The notes: a model not told the origin generated them from the letters alone. Positions 27,110-35,652 are shown, counted from the first letter of the stretch. The stretch: DNA of 64,000 nucleotides from Luteibacter aegosomatis (GCF_023078455.1 NZ_CP095740.1:3770001-3834000); one strand, 5' to 3'. Numbers and translations are program-made.

Positions 27110-28102
27110 CTATCCGCCCGCGCGCCGCGAACGCTCGGCGTTTTCCTGGTCCATCGCCTTCAACGGCGTATCGCTGGGGCAGCCCTCCATCACCCGCTCG
27201 TCGCGGCGATAGGCGGCGATGCACTGCGCTTCGCTCGGCGCCGCGGGTTGATCGGGATCGGCCGCAAGCGGTTTCGACGGCGCCATGTTGAGCCGCGCGT
27301 CGCCGTCCTTGGCCGATGCCTTGGACGGATCCTCGCCGCTGCACCCGGCCGGCAAGACGAACAACACGGTGGCGCAATTGATCCTCACGCCGTGGCCGAG
27401 ATCGAACGTCTTCTTCAGCGTGCTCTTCTCCAGCGCCCTGCGCATGCCGCCACTCAAGGCGTTCTCGTCGCGCGGGGCCCAGTCCTTTTCGAAACGGGTT
27501 TCCTTGTAGGTCACCGGATTCTTCCGCGACATGATGTGCGCGTCGTCGGTGGGCTTGCGCGCCACGAAATCGGCCTGCGTGGAGGCATGCCCGGCAGGCT
27601 GGACCGGCGCGGCGATGCTGCCGTCCGCACCGAAGATCACCGGGTGCGCGGGCGGCGCTTCCGGGGAGGGAGCCTGTTCGGGTTCGGCGGGTTTCGGCCG
27701 CGGTGGCTCGGGGCGGGTGGCTTCCGGGGAACGCACCTTCGGCGGCGGCGAGACCACGGGCGGTGGAGGCGGTACGTTCGCCACGGCGGGCGCGGAGGGC
27801 GGCTCGATGAAGCGCACCTCGAGCACGTCGGGGGTATCGTCGGGTGCCGCGAAGTCGACCAGCCGGCGCGGCTGCATCTCGTAGCCGACGAAGAAGACCA
27901 GGACCACGTGGAAGGCCAGCGCGGCAGCGAGCGCCAGCGTGAAACGCACTTGATCGCGCGGCGGCGGGCGCCGTCCGATCGCGCGCAGCGCGGCGATGGT
28001 GGCGGCATCGATCGGCGCCAGCCCATGGCGACGCGGCGCGTCGTCCGGCGTGAGCCGGTGGGGTTCGACGAACGGCGGTGGCGCCTTGCCGGGATATTGC
28101 AC
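27110..28102 (-). CDS. TonB-like N-terminus with four-Cys C-terminal domain (paralogue B)
   Basis: 330 residues, start GTG at 28100-28102; weak ribosome site. A ~50-residue cytosolic head precedes one membrane helix (53-74) with H65, then PDVLEVRFIEPPSAPA and a Pro-rich linker (about 101-155). The C-terminal domain carries TRFEKDW (202-208), C243, C254, MAPSKPLA (273-280), C294 and C308. The last cysteine pair has the same 13-residue spacing as in paralogue A, and TRF-KDW-P and MAPSKPLA-D are shared. It is half the length because the linker is shorter. The pair arose by duplication. It has no ExbB/ExbD neighbour. Function unknown; force transmission or a structural periplasmic role are guesses. 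Confidence 0.72.
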   Translation of the reverse strand: MQYPGKAPPPFVEPHRLTPDDAPRRHGLAPIDAATIAALRAIGRRPPPRDQVRFTLALAAALAFHVVLVFFVGYEMQPRRLVDFAAPDDTPDVLEVRFIEPPSAPAVANVPPPPPVVSPPPKVRSPEATRPEPPRPKPAEPEQAPSPEAPPAHPVIFGADGSIAAPVQPAGHASTQADFVARKPTDDAHIMSRKNPVTYKETRFEKDWAPRDENALSGGMRRALEKSTLKKTFDLGHGVRINCATVLFVLPAGCSGEDPSKASAKDGDARLNMAPSKPLAADPDQPAAPSEAQCIAAYRRDERVMEGCPSDTPLKAMDQENAERSRRAGG

Positions 28103-28237
28103 GCGTCAGGAAGTCCCTGGAAAAGATGAACGAGCATAGCGGCGCGGCGCTAAATACAGCGTAAGTACCGGACCACGGACAGCGCATGGGCCGGAAGATT
28201 CCCCCGCACTTGATTCCTGTCCCGGGAAGGAGAACCC

Positions 28238-28381
28238 TTGGGCCGGGCCCACGCCCAACCATCCCGCCATGACCGCCCGGCTCCGCCGGACGACCGTGAC
28301 GGCCCGCCATCGTCATGCCGGGAGGCGTGCGAGAGGCGACGCCGAGGTCGACGCCGCGTCCCACGCATCCCCTTCCACTGA
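28238..28381 (+). CDS. Possible leader ORF upstream of EF-G-like gene
   Basis: A 47-codon frame starts with TTG at 28238, five bases after GGGAAGGAG, and ends with TGA at 28379-28381, which overlaps the AAGGAGGG ribosome site of the next gene. The peptide is basic and Arg-rich (CERRRRGRRRVP). Its placement suggests translational coupling or a leader peptide, but GC-rich DNA yields such frames by chance, and it resembles no family I know. Tentative. Confidence 0.25.
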   Translation: MGRAHAQPSRHDRPAPPDDRDGPPSSCREACERRRRGRRRVPRIPFH

Positions 28382-28395
28382 AGGAGGGTCGCATC

Positions 28396-30435
28396 GTGTC
28401 GCCATCCACGGAACGTATCCGCAGCCTCGCTCTCGCCGGCCACGCCGGTGCCGGAAAGACCACGCTGTTCGAAGCCATGCTTCACCACGGAGGCGCCCTG
28501 AACGCCATGGGCCTGGTGGAACGAGGCACCACCGTCTCCGACGCCGACCCGATGGAAAAGGCCCGGGGTCATTCCATCGATGCGTCGATCGCCTCGATCG
28601 AGCGCAACGGCTATCGCATCCACCTGCTGGACACCCCGGGGTACGCCGATTTCCGCGGACCCGCGCTGGCGGCCCTGGCCGCCGCCGACACCGTGGCCGT
28701 GGTGGTCAACGCGGCCAACGGCATCGAGCACGGCACGCGCTCGATGATGCGCCACGCGAAGGAACGCGGGCTGGCGCGCATCCTCATCGTGAACCGCATC
28801 GACGCCGAGGGCGTGGACCTCGCCGCGCTGGTGGCCGACCTCCGCGCCGAGTTCGGCAACGAATGCCTGCCGCTGAACCTGCCCGCCTCGAACGGCCACG
28901 CCGTGCGCGACGCGTTTTTCCAGACCGGCGGCGACACCGACTTCTCCTCGCCCGGCGAAGCACACCGACACCTCATCGACCAGGTGGTGGAGATCGACGA
29001 CGCCGTCATGGAACACTACCTCGACGGTGGCGAATCCTCGCTGGGCGCGGGCGAACTGCGCGGTGCGCTCGAGCACTGCCTTCGCGACGGCCACCTCGTA
29101 CCCATCGTGTTCACCGGCGCGCGCGACGGCACCGGCGTGGACGAACTGCTCGAGCTGATCGAACGCATACTCCCCTGCCCCACGGAAACCAATCCTCCCC
29201 CGTTCCGCGACGCCGGCGGCGAGCCCTTTCCGGTGAGCGCCGATGCGCACGGCCACGTCGTGGCCGACGTGTTCAAGATCGTCAACGACCCCTTCGTGGG
29301 CAAGCTGGGCGTCTTCCGCGTATGGCAGGGCACCGTGCGCAAGGATTCGCAACTGCTGGTCGACGATGGCCGCAAGCCGTTCAAGGTAGGCCATCTGTTC
29401 CGCCTGAAAGGACGCGAACACGTCGAGGTGGACGAGGCGCTGCCCGGCGACATCGTCGCGGTGGCGAAGGTGGACGACATCCACTTCGACGCCGTGCTGC
29501 ACGATGCCGCCGACGAGGGCCGCATCCATCTCGAACCCGCCGCCTATCCGGCGCCCATGTACGGCCTCGCGGTGGAACCGGCGCACAAGGGGCAAGAACA
29601 GAAGCTCTCGCAATCGCTGGCGCGGCTGGCCGAAGAAGATCCCTGCTTTCGCGTCGAGCACCACACGGAACTCAACGAAACGGTGATCTACGGGCTGTCG
29701 GACCTGCACGTGAAACTCATGCTCGAACGCATGAAGGCGCGTTACGACATCGACGTGACCACCCATCCGCCGCGCATCGCCTATCGCGAAACCATCGGCG
29801 GCCATGCCGAGGGGCATCACCGGCACAAGAAGCAGACCGGTGGCGCCGGGCAGTTCGCCGAGGTATTCCTGCGCGTCGAGCCGATGGAGCGCGGAAGCGG
29901 CTTCGACTTCCGCGACGAGACGAAGGGAGGCGTGATTCCCGGGCAGTTCATCCCGGCGATCGAGAAAGGCGTGCGCCAGGCGCTGGACGGCGGTGCGGTG
30001 GCCGGGTACCCCATCCAGGACGTTCGCGTGACCGTCTACGACGGCAAGCATCATCCCGTGGATTCCAAGGAAGTCGCCTTCGTCAGCGCGGGACGCAAGG
30101 CCTTTCTCGACGCGGTATCGCGTGCCCGACCGCAGGTGCTCGAACCGGTCGTCGACCTGGAGGTATCCATGCCCGATTCGTGCGTGGGCGACGTCACCGG
30201 CGGCCTGGCCTCCCGACGAGCGCAGATCATGGGTACGGACGCCCTGCGTGGCGGGGAGACCCTGATTCGCGCGCGCCTGCCCTTGGCGGAACTGGTCGAT
30301 TATCCGACGCAGTTGAAGTCGATCACCAGCGGGCAAGGACGCTATGCGATGGCGTTCAGCCACTACGAAGCGGTGCCGCCCGGGGTGCAGAAGCGGCTGA
30401 CGGAGGCGTGGAAACCGAAGGACGACGACGATTGA
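28396..30435 (+). CDS. EF-G-like translational GTPase (FusA2-type paralogue)
   Basis: 679 residues from GTG at 28396, seven bases after AAGGAGGG. All EF-G domains are present. G1 is GHAGAGKT (15-22), G3 is DTPGYADF (79-86) and G4 is NRID (133-136) instead of the usual NKxD. The switch I region is degenerate (RGTTVSDADPMEKARGHSI). Domain IV/V sequences YRETIGGHAEGHHRHKKQTGGAGQFAEV and QGRYAMAFSHYEAVP are EF-G like. No ribosomal-protein genes are nearby, so this is not the main translocase fusA but the accessory EF-G-like class, whose role (for example translation under stress) is poorly known. Confidence 0.88.
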   Translation: MSPSTERIRSLALAGHAGAGKTTLFEAMLHHGGALNAMGLVERGTTVSDADPMEKARGHSIDASIASIERNGYRIHLLDTPGYADFRGPALAALAAADTVAVVVNAANGIEHGTRSMMRHAKERGLARILIVNRIDAEGVDLAALVADLRAEFGNECLPLNLPASNGHAVRDAFFQTGGDTDFSSPGEAHRHLIDQVVEIDDAVMEHYLDGGESSLGAGELRGALEHCLRDGHLVPIVFTGARDGTGVDELLELIERILPCPTETNPPPFRDAGGEPFPVSADAHGHVVADVFKIVNDPFVGKLGVFRVWQGTVRKDSQLLVDDGRKPFKVGHLFRLKGREHVEVDEALPGDIVAVAKVDDIHFDAVLHDAADEGRIHLEPAAYPAPMYGLAVEPAHKGQEQKLSQSLARLAEEDPCFRVEHHTELNETVIYGLSDLHVKLMLERMKARYDIDVTTHPPRIAYRETIGGHAEGHHRHKKQTGGAGQFAEVFLRVEPMERGSGFDFRDETKGGVIPGQFIPAIEKGVRQALDGGAVAGYPIQDVRVTVYDGKHHPVDSKEVAFVSAGRKAFLDAVSRARPQVLEPVVDLEVSMPDSCVGDVTGGLASRRAQIMGTDALRGGETLIRARLPLAELVDYPTQLKSITSGQGRYAMAFSHYEAVPPGVQKRLTEAWKPKDDDD

Positions 30436-30440
30436 CGTTC

Positions 30441-30575
30441 GCGCTCCCACCCTTCGGTAGACGGTTCATCGCTGAAGGGTGGGAGAGTTTCGAAAGCCGC
30501 TACGTGGCCAGGGCCGCATTCGCCTTTCGACGATTGACCTTCTACCGGAGGGTGGGAGCGGACCCTGTCCGCGAT
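30441..30575. repeat. Composite palindromic repeat, family A, copy 3
   Basis: An inner hairpin CTCCCACCCTTC/GAAGGGTGGGAG (about 30444-30455 and 30474-30485) is followed 60 bases later by the inverted family-A arm ending GGACCCTGTCCGCGAT at 30575. It occupies most of the gap between the convergent EF-G-like and DJ-1 genes. Confidence 0.75.
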
Positions 30576-30603
30576 AAGCCTGGCGAGGAACGCGGCGGGC
30601 GGA

Positions 30604-31149
30604 TTACGCCGCCAGGGCCTTGATCAAGGTCTGCGTGAACGCCGGGATATCGTCCGGCTTGCGGCTGGTGATGAGATTGCCGTCGGTCACCACTTCGCTG
30701 TCTTCCCAGCGGGCGCCGGCATTGTCGAGATCCTGGCGGAGCGACGGCCACGAGGTGATCTTCTTGCCCTTCACGAGCCCGGCGTTGATCAACGTCCACG
30801 GACCATGGCAGATCGCGGCCACGGGCTTGCCGGACTGGCCGAAGGCCTTGACCAGCCCGACCGCTTTCTCGTCGGTGCGCAGGTGGTCGGGATTGATCAC
30901 GCCGCCCGGGAGCACCAGGGCGTCGTAGCTGCCGGGATCGGCCTGGTCGAGGTGCACGTCGACCGGCACGGACTGTCCCCAGTCCTTCTTGTCCCAGCCC
31001 TTGATCTGCCCGGCATCGCCGGGAGCGATCACGTCGACCTGGGCGCCGGCTTCTTCGAGCAGGTGCTTGGGTTCGGTCAGTTCGGACTGTTCGAAACCGT
31101 CGGTCGCCAGCACGGCGATGCGGCGGCCGGAAAGCGTCTTGTTCGCCAT
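30604..31149 (-). CDS. DJ-1/PfpI family protein (general stress protein 18-like)
   Basis: 181 residues from the ATG at 31147-31149 after AAGGAG. Class I glutamine-amidotransferase-like fold: RRIAVLATDGFEQSELTEP at the start, LVLPGGVINPDHLR, and nucleophile-elbow cysteine in AAICHGPWTLINA. Close in pattern to the YhbO/YraA/PfpI group, which act as deglycases or stress-protective proteases and chaperones. The preserved Cys-His (ICHG) suggests catalytic competence. Single gene, same strand as the SET gene 100 bases upstream. Confidence 0.93.
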   Translation of the reverse strand: MANKTLSGRRIAVLATDGFEQSELTEPKHLLEEAGAQVDVIAPGDAGQIKGWDKKDWGQSVPVDVHLDQADPGSYDALVLPGGVINPDHLRTDEKAVGLVKAFGQSGKPVAAICHGPWTLINAGLVKGKKITSWPSLRQDLDNAGARWEDSEVVTDGNLITSRKPDDIPAFTQTLIKALAA

Positions 31150-31250
31150 CGGGGAATCTCCTTGCGGGGGAAGGTACCCCAAGCATGGAAACCGGCGAAT
31201 GAGCGGCGCGTCGCGCGAATGTCGGCGCGCCGTGGGCAAAGGTGAAGGGC

Positions 31251-31730
31251 TTACTTCGCCTTGCGCTTGGGCTTGAGCATCGTGCCGATGCACTTCGGCG
31301 AACCGCACCGGCAGGCCCAGATCTTCTTCAGCCTCGCCGTGTGGGGCATGTCGAGCGTGATGCCGTAGTCGTAGGTCAGCTCTTCGCCGGGAGCGATGTC
31401 GCGAATGGCCTCGATCAGCACGCGATCGTTCTTGGTGGGTTTGCCCTCGACCGCTTCCTCGATCAGCGCCTGGCAGTTCGGATCGCAGCTGTGGTTGATC
31501 CAGCGCGCCGTGTTGCCGTTGCTGTTGCCGTCGACGATGTACTTCTCGTTCAGCGTGAAAAGGAAGGTGTGGCCGGTTTCGCCGCCGTCGCCGTAACGCT
31601 TGTCGGCCTGGGCATGGGTGATGTGGTCACCCTTGTATTCGATGATTTCCTCGCCGGCCTTGATCGGGGCGGTGGCGAAGACGCCATTTCCATGGATGGG
31701 CGAACGGCGGGCTGCGATGCGACGGGTCAT
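31251..31730 (-). CDS. SET-domain protein-lysine methyltransferase
   Basis: 159 residues from the ATG at 31728-31730. A compact SET domain with almost nothing else: RRSPIHGNGVFATAPIKAGEEIIEYKG, the SAM-binding NHSCDPNC (79-86), ELTYDYG (117-123) and a post-SET zinc cluster with C140, C142 and C147 (WACRCGSPKCIGTM). SET enzymes transfer methyl from S-adenosylmethionine to lysine side chains. Bacterial free-standing members are found in Xanthomonadales and some pathogens; targets are mostly unknown, with histone-like proteins or host histones proposed. No secretion signal is visible. The Lys/Arg tail KPKRKAK may bind nucleic acid. Confidence 0.92.
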   Translation of the reverse strand: MTRRIAARRSPIHGNGVFATAPIKAGEEIIEYKGDHITHAQADKRYGDGGETGHTFLFTLNEKYIVDGNSNGNTARWINHSCDPNCQALIEEAVEGKPTKNDRVLIEAIRDIAPGEELTYDYGITLDMPHTARLKKIWACRCGSPKCIGTMLKPKRKAK

Positions 31731-31879
31731 GTGAGGCAAGAGGTCCAGCGAGGCGATCCGGCCATGATGCCTGCTCGGCACCCGCTTGGGAACCGCGTTT
31801 CAAACGCCCGTCTCGCGCCTGCCGTGCATGGGCGCTACCATCGGTCGCTGTTTCGACGTCCCATGCCGCCAAGCCCTGG

Positions 31880-32380
31880 ATGACACCGATGCTCCGCACC
31901 TTCCTCCCTCGCGCGGCCGTTCTCGCCACGCTGGTCCTGCTCGCTGCCTGCGGGCCCGCGAAGAAAAGCGTTTTCCCACCGACCGTCACCCTGCAGGAAG
32001 TCACCGCCAAGCCCGGCGGAACGTGGCACGTGACGCTGCGCGTGCGCAGCAACAGCTACGGCGGCATGTCGTTCGACCGGTTCCAGGGCACGCTCCAGGT
32101 AGGCCAGTTGGGCGGCGTGCTGCTCGATGCCCGCATCGACCAGGACATCCCCGCTTTCGCCGCGGACGTCACCCGGGTGGACATCCTGCCCACCCCCGAG
32201 ATGTCGAAGGCGTTGGCCGACCTCGCCGCCAAGGGCAGCTCGGGCTCGCTTCCCTACGCCATCGAAGGCCGCATCACCGGCACGGCCGAAAAGGAAGACA
32301 AGCCACGCACGTTCACCGTGCACGGCAGGAACTGGCTGTCGCCCGTGCCCGGCATTCCCGATACCTACCGCTCTCCCTGA
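31880..32380 (+). CDS. Putative lipoprotein, weak LEA-2/WHy-like
   Basis: 166 residues. A signal sequence ends in the lipobox LLAACG (Cys about 24), so it should be lipid-anchored in the periplasm. The body (VTLQEVTAKPGGTWHVTLRVRSNSYGGMSF and VTRVDILPTPEM) has the alternating beta pattern of LEA-type-2/WHy domains; this assignment is weak. It lies 20 bases upstream of the acyl-CoA dehydrogenase, so co-transcription is likely, though no functional link is evident. Confidence 0.75.
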   Translation: MTPMLRTFLPRAAVLATLVLLAACGPAKKSVFPPTVTLQEVTAKPGGTWHVTLRVRSNSYGGMSFDRFQGTLQVGQLGGVLLDARIDQDIPAFAADVTRVDILPTPEMSKALADLAAKGSSGSLPYAIEGRITGTAEKEDKPRTFTVHGRNWLSPVPGIPDTYRSP

Positions 32381-32400
32381 CCCTGCTTCCGGACGCCTCC

Positions 32401-34176
32401 ATGACGAATTACAAAGCTCCCCTCGACGACATGCGCTTCGCGCTCTTCGACGTGCTCGGCGCCGAAGACGTGCTCACCCCGCTCGAAGGCGGCGAGGCGC
32501 ACAACCGTGAACTCATCGACGCCGTGCTCGAGGAGTCGGCCCGCTTCACCGAACAGGTGCTCGCGCCGCTGAACGCATCGGGAGACGCCGAGGGCTGCCA
32601 TTACGACAAGGCCACGGCCACCGTCGCCACGCCCAAGGGCTTCAAGGAAGCCTACCGCCAATACGCCGAGGGCGGCTGGACCGGCCTCACCGCGAGCGAG
32701 GCCGTGGGCGGCCAGGGCCTCCCGGCCGCGCTCGGCCTGCTCACCAAGGAGATGATCGACTCGGCCAACACGGCCTGGGGTATCTATCCGCTGCTGTCGC
32801 ACGGCGCCATCGACGCGATCCAGCACCACGGCGACGACTGGCAGAAAGAGGTGTTCCTCAAGCGCATCGTCGACGGCACGTGGACGGGCACCATGTGCCT
32901 GACCGAACCGCAGGCGGGGTCCGACCTCGGCCTGCTGAAGACGCGGGCCGAGCCGAACGGCGACGGCAGCTATCGCGTCACCGGCACCAAGATCTTCATT
33001 TCCGCCGGCGAACACGATTTCGCGGAAAACATCGTGCACCTGGTGCTGGCCCGCCTGCCCGACGCGCCGGCCGGCAGCCGGGGCATCTCGATGCTGGTGG
33101 TGCCCAAGTTCAAGGTGAACAAGGACGGCTCGCTGGGCGAGCGCAACACGCTGGCCGCCGGTGCCATCGAGCACAAGATGGGCATCAAGGGCTCCGCCAC
33201 CTGCGTGATGAACTTCGACGAGGCCGAGGGCTGGCTCATCGGTCCGCCGCACAAGGGGCTCATGGCGATGTTCACGATGATGAATGCCGCACGCCTGGGC
33301 GTGGGCGTGCAGGGCCTGGCCATCTCCGAGGCCGCCTTGCAGGGCAGCCTTCGTTACGCCCTCGAACGCCTGCAGATGCGCGCGCTGTCCGGCCCGAAGC
33401 TGCCGGAAAAGCCGGCCGACCCGATCGTCGTGCACCCCGACGTACGCCGCATGCTGCTCACCCAGCGGGCCTTCGTGGAGGGCGGCCGCGTGCTCGCGCT
33501 GCATGCCGGGCTGCAGAGCGACATCGAGGCGCGCCATCCCGACGCCGACGCGCGCACGAAAGCCGGCGAACTGCTCTCGTTCCTCATTCCCATCATCAAG
33601 GGTCTGCTGACCGAGGCCGCGCAGGAGTGCACCAAGGAGGCACTGCAGATCTTCGGCGGCCACGGCTACATCGTCGAACACGGCATGGAACAACTGGTGC
33701 GCGACGCGCGCATCATCACCCTGTACGAAGGCACTACCCAGATCCAGGCGCTCGACCTGCTCGGCCGCAAGGTCATGCAGCTGCAGGGCGTGGGCCTGAA
33801 GCATTTCCTCGCCGAGATCGGCGCGTTCTGCCAGGCCCATGCCGGCGACGAGAGCCTGAAGCCGCTCATCGGCCCGCTGTCCGCCGCCGCCGCCACCTGG
33901 GGCGAACTCACCCGCGACATCGCCGCCCGGGCCCAGGCCAATCCCGAGGAACTGGGCGCCGCCGCGGTCGACTACCTCTATTTTTCCGGCTACGTCGCCC
34001 TGGCCTACGCCTGGGCACGCAGCGTGGCCGCCGCCGACGGCTCGCGGCTCTCGACGGCAGGCAAGCAGGCCAAGCGCGATACGGCCGCCTTTTACTTCGC
34101 CCGCATCCTGCCGCGCATCCACCTGCACAAGGCGGCCATCGAAGCCGGCGTCGCGACGCTGCCCGACGTGGCGTGA
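32401..34176 (+). CDS. Acyl-CoA dehydrogenase, large form with extra C-terminal domain
   Basis: 591 residues, longer than the usual ~380 because of a C-terminal helical extension. FAD enzyme that introduces the alpha-beta double bond in acyl-CoA. Motifs: MCLTEPQAGSDLGLLKT, TGTKIFISAGEHD, FGGHGYIVEHGMEQLVRDARI and the catalytic-glutamate segment TLYEGTTQIQALDLLGRK. The architecture matches the DmdC/FadE5-like group (3-methylmercaptopropionyl-CoA or long-chain acyl-CoA). No other beta-oxidation gene is adjacent. A strong hairpin follows. Confidence 0.93.
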   Translation: MTNYKAPLDDMRFALFDVLGAEDVLTPLEGGEAHNRELIDAVLEESARFTEQVLAPLNASGDAEGCHYDKATATVATPKGFKEAYRQYAEGGWTGLTASEAVGGQGLPAALGLLTKEMIDSANTAWGIYPLLSHGAIDAIQHHGDDWQKEVFLKRIVDGTWTGTMCLTEPQAGSDLGLLKTRAEPNGDGSYRVTGTKIFISAGEHDFAENIVHLVLARLPDAPAGSRGISMLVVPKFKVNKDGSLGERNTLAAGAIEHKMGIKGSATCVMNFDEAEGWLIGPPHKGLMAMFTMMNAARLGVGVQGLAISEAALQGSLRYALERLQMRALSGPKLPEKPADPIVVHPDVRRMLLTQRAFVEGGRVLALHAGLQSDIEARHPDADARTKAGELLSFLIPIIKGLLTEAAQECTKEALQIFGGHGYIVEHGMEQLVRDARIITLYEGTTQIQALDLLGRKVMQLQGVGLKHFLAEIGAFCQAHAGDESLKPLIGPLSAAAATWGELTRDIAARAQANPEELGAAAVDYLYFSGYVALAYAWARSVAAADGSRLSTAGKQAKRDTAAFYFARILPRIHLHKAAIEAGVATLPDVA

Positions 34177-34229
34177 GGCCCCGCGCCGCGCTGCCCGCCT
34201 GACGGTTCGCTGCGACAGAGCGACTCACT

Positions 34230-34267
34230 CCGAAGGGCGGACGGGACTTTTCCCGTCCGCCCTTCGG
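34230..34267 (+). terminator. Strong hairpin after acyl-CoA dehydrogenase
   Basis: A perfect 17-bp stem (34230-34246 with 34251-34267), loop CTTT. No T-tract follows, so it may end transcription with help or stabilise the 3' end. Confidence 0.65.
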
Positions 34268-34315
34268 GTGTAGAACTGACCGGGCCCGGACGCCCACCCA
34301 ACGGTTCGACACACG

Positions 34316-34792
34316 ATGAGCGATAGCCCGTACCGCATACGCCTCGCCGAGAGCGACGACGACGACTTCATCCTCGGCCTGGTCCACCGCTTCATCCATT
34401 TCCCCTTGCCCAACGGCCGCACGAAGACCGATTGCCTGAAGGGCATCGAGGCCGATCTGGTGAAGCACCTGGACGAGCAACCGTCCAACAGCTACATCTT
34501 CATCGCCGAGAACGACGACGGTGAGGCGGTGGGCTTCGTCCACCTGCAGAAGACCAAGGATTTTTTCACCCACCGCGACAATTGCCATATCTCGGACATC
34601 GCGGTCGCCGAGAAGCACGAAGGCAACGGCGTGGGAGCGGCACTTCTCGACCACGCCTACGCATGGGCCAAGGAACATCGTTGTCAGTTCGTGACGCTGG
34701 CCGTGTTTCCCGGGAACGAGAAGGCCCGCGAACTGTATGCGAAGCACGGGTTCGACACGGACCTGGTGCGGATGGCCCGGCCGGTCCGCTAA
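34316..34792 (+). CDS. GNAT-family N-acetyltransferase
   Basis: 158 residues, a single GNAT domain. IRLAESDDDDFILGL opens the fold. The acetyl-CoA motif lies in HISDIAVAEKHEGNGVGAALLDHAYAWA (GNGVGAAL), with LAVFPGNEKARELYAKHGFDTD as motif B. The substrate is unknown. A bidirectional terminator separates it from SapC. Confidence 0.88.
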   Translation: MSDSPYRIRLAESDDDDFILGLVHRFIHFPLPNGRTKTDCLKGIEADLVKHLDEQPSNSYIFIAENDDGEAVGFVHLQKTKDFFTHRDNCHISDIAVAEKHEGNGVGAALLDHAYAWAKEHRCQFVTLAVFPGNEKARELYAKHGFDTDLVRMARPVR

Positions 34793-34842
34793 AACCGAAT
34801 GCAACGCTCGAGGACGCGACGAACCACCTACGAACAAGCAAA

Positions 34843-34869
34843 AAAAGGCCGCCCATCGGGCGGCCTTTT
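34843..34869. terminator. Bidirectional rho-independent terminator
   Basis: AAAAGGCCGCCC-atc-GGGCGGCCTTTT between convergent GNAT and SapC genes; A-run on the left and T-run on the right serve both strands. Confidence 0.9.
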
Positions 34870-34890
34870 CACGAGCACGACGACGAACGC

Positions 34891-35652
34891 TTACGCAGCG
34901 GCCGTCGTACCCTCTTCCGCACGCTCACGCGCGTCGAGACGCTGGGCCATGCGGTCGATGTTCGCCAGCGACACGAGGTGGGCGTAGATCCAACCGAAGG
35001 CACCTTCGCGCAGGAACTCGTGCGCGGTCTTCTCGTCGAGGGCGCGCAGCTTCTCTTCGTTGATGACGAACAGGCCGTTGAGGTTGATGCCCTTGCCTTC
35101 CTTCTGCAGGGTGATGGTGCGCGGTTCGAGCAGGTCGTGCTCGCGCAGCTTGCCCATGAACCACTGCGTGCGGGCCACGTGGTCCTGGAACTCGCCCAGG
35201 AAATTGACCGCGTTGGTCAGCGCCGGCGCGTCGGTACCGTCTTCGTTGAAGAGGCGCTCGCCTTCGCTGTCGTTGAAGCCCTCGTAGGCCTCGTCGAGGA
35301 ACACGGTGAAATCGTCACCCTCGGTGCCGGCCGGCTTCTCGGCCAGCACGAAGGGATAGCGGCGCACGAATGCCGGGATGTACAGGCCCTGCTCCCAGAA
35401 ACCGTCCTTGCCGACCAGCAGGTTTTCGTTCTGGCGAAGGCCCAGCAGCGCCATGGGGCCCGCGGTTTCCATGCTGTCGCCGGCGAACAGGATCGGGAAG
35501 TCGCGCGAGGCCGGTGCGAACTCGACACCGGTGAGCGGCACCGAATGGGCCTGCTTCGCGAAGTTGATGTTGTTCACCGCCTTCAAGCGGAGATCGCGAT
35601 GGGTCGTACGGTTCAGGGGAACCGGACGCTCGTAGAAAAGCACTTCTGCCAC
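34891..35652 (-). CDS. SapC family protein
   Basis: 253 residues, start GTG at 35650-35652. Matches the SapC family (PLNRTTHRDLRLKAVNNINFAKQAHSVPLTGVEF at the start, FPILFAGD, WFMGKLREHDLLEPRTI, KGINLNGLFVINEEKL, FGWIYAHLVSLANIDRMAQR). SapC was first described as an S-layer-associated protein in Campylobacter; in Xanthomonadales and Caulobacter relatives it often accompanies TonB-receptor and tryptophan-halogenase genes. Here it stands alone. No signal peptide. Biochemical role unknown. Confidence 0.85.
   Translation of the reverse strand: MAEVLFYERPVPLNRTTHRDLRLKAVNNINFAKQAHSVPLTGVEFAPASRDFPILFAGDSMETAGPMALLGLRQNENLLVGKDGFWEQGLYIPAFVRRYPFVLAEKPAGTEGDDFTVFLDEAYEGFNDSEGERLFNEDGTDAPALTNAVNFLGEFQDHVARTQWFMGKLREHDLLEPRTITLQKEGKGINLNGLFVINEEKLRALDEKTAHEFLREGAFGWIYAHLVSLANIDRMAQRLDARERAEEGTTAAA

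Noticed and set aside
24991..28102. Canonical TonB genes
   Set aside because: N-terminal resemblance only; the C-terminal TonB domain with its YP motif is absent and replaced by a four-cysteine domain.
28150..30450. A 766-codon open frame opposite the EF-G-like gene
   Set aside because: Shadow of an EF-G-like gene that has clear GTPase motifs.
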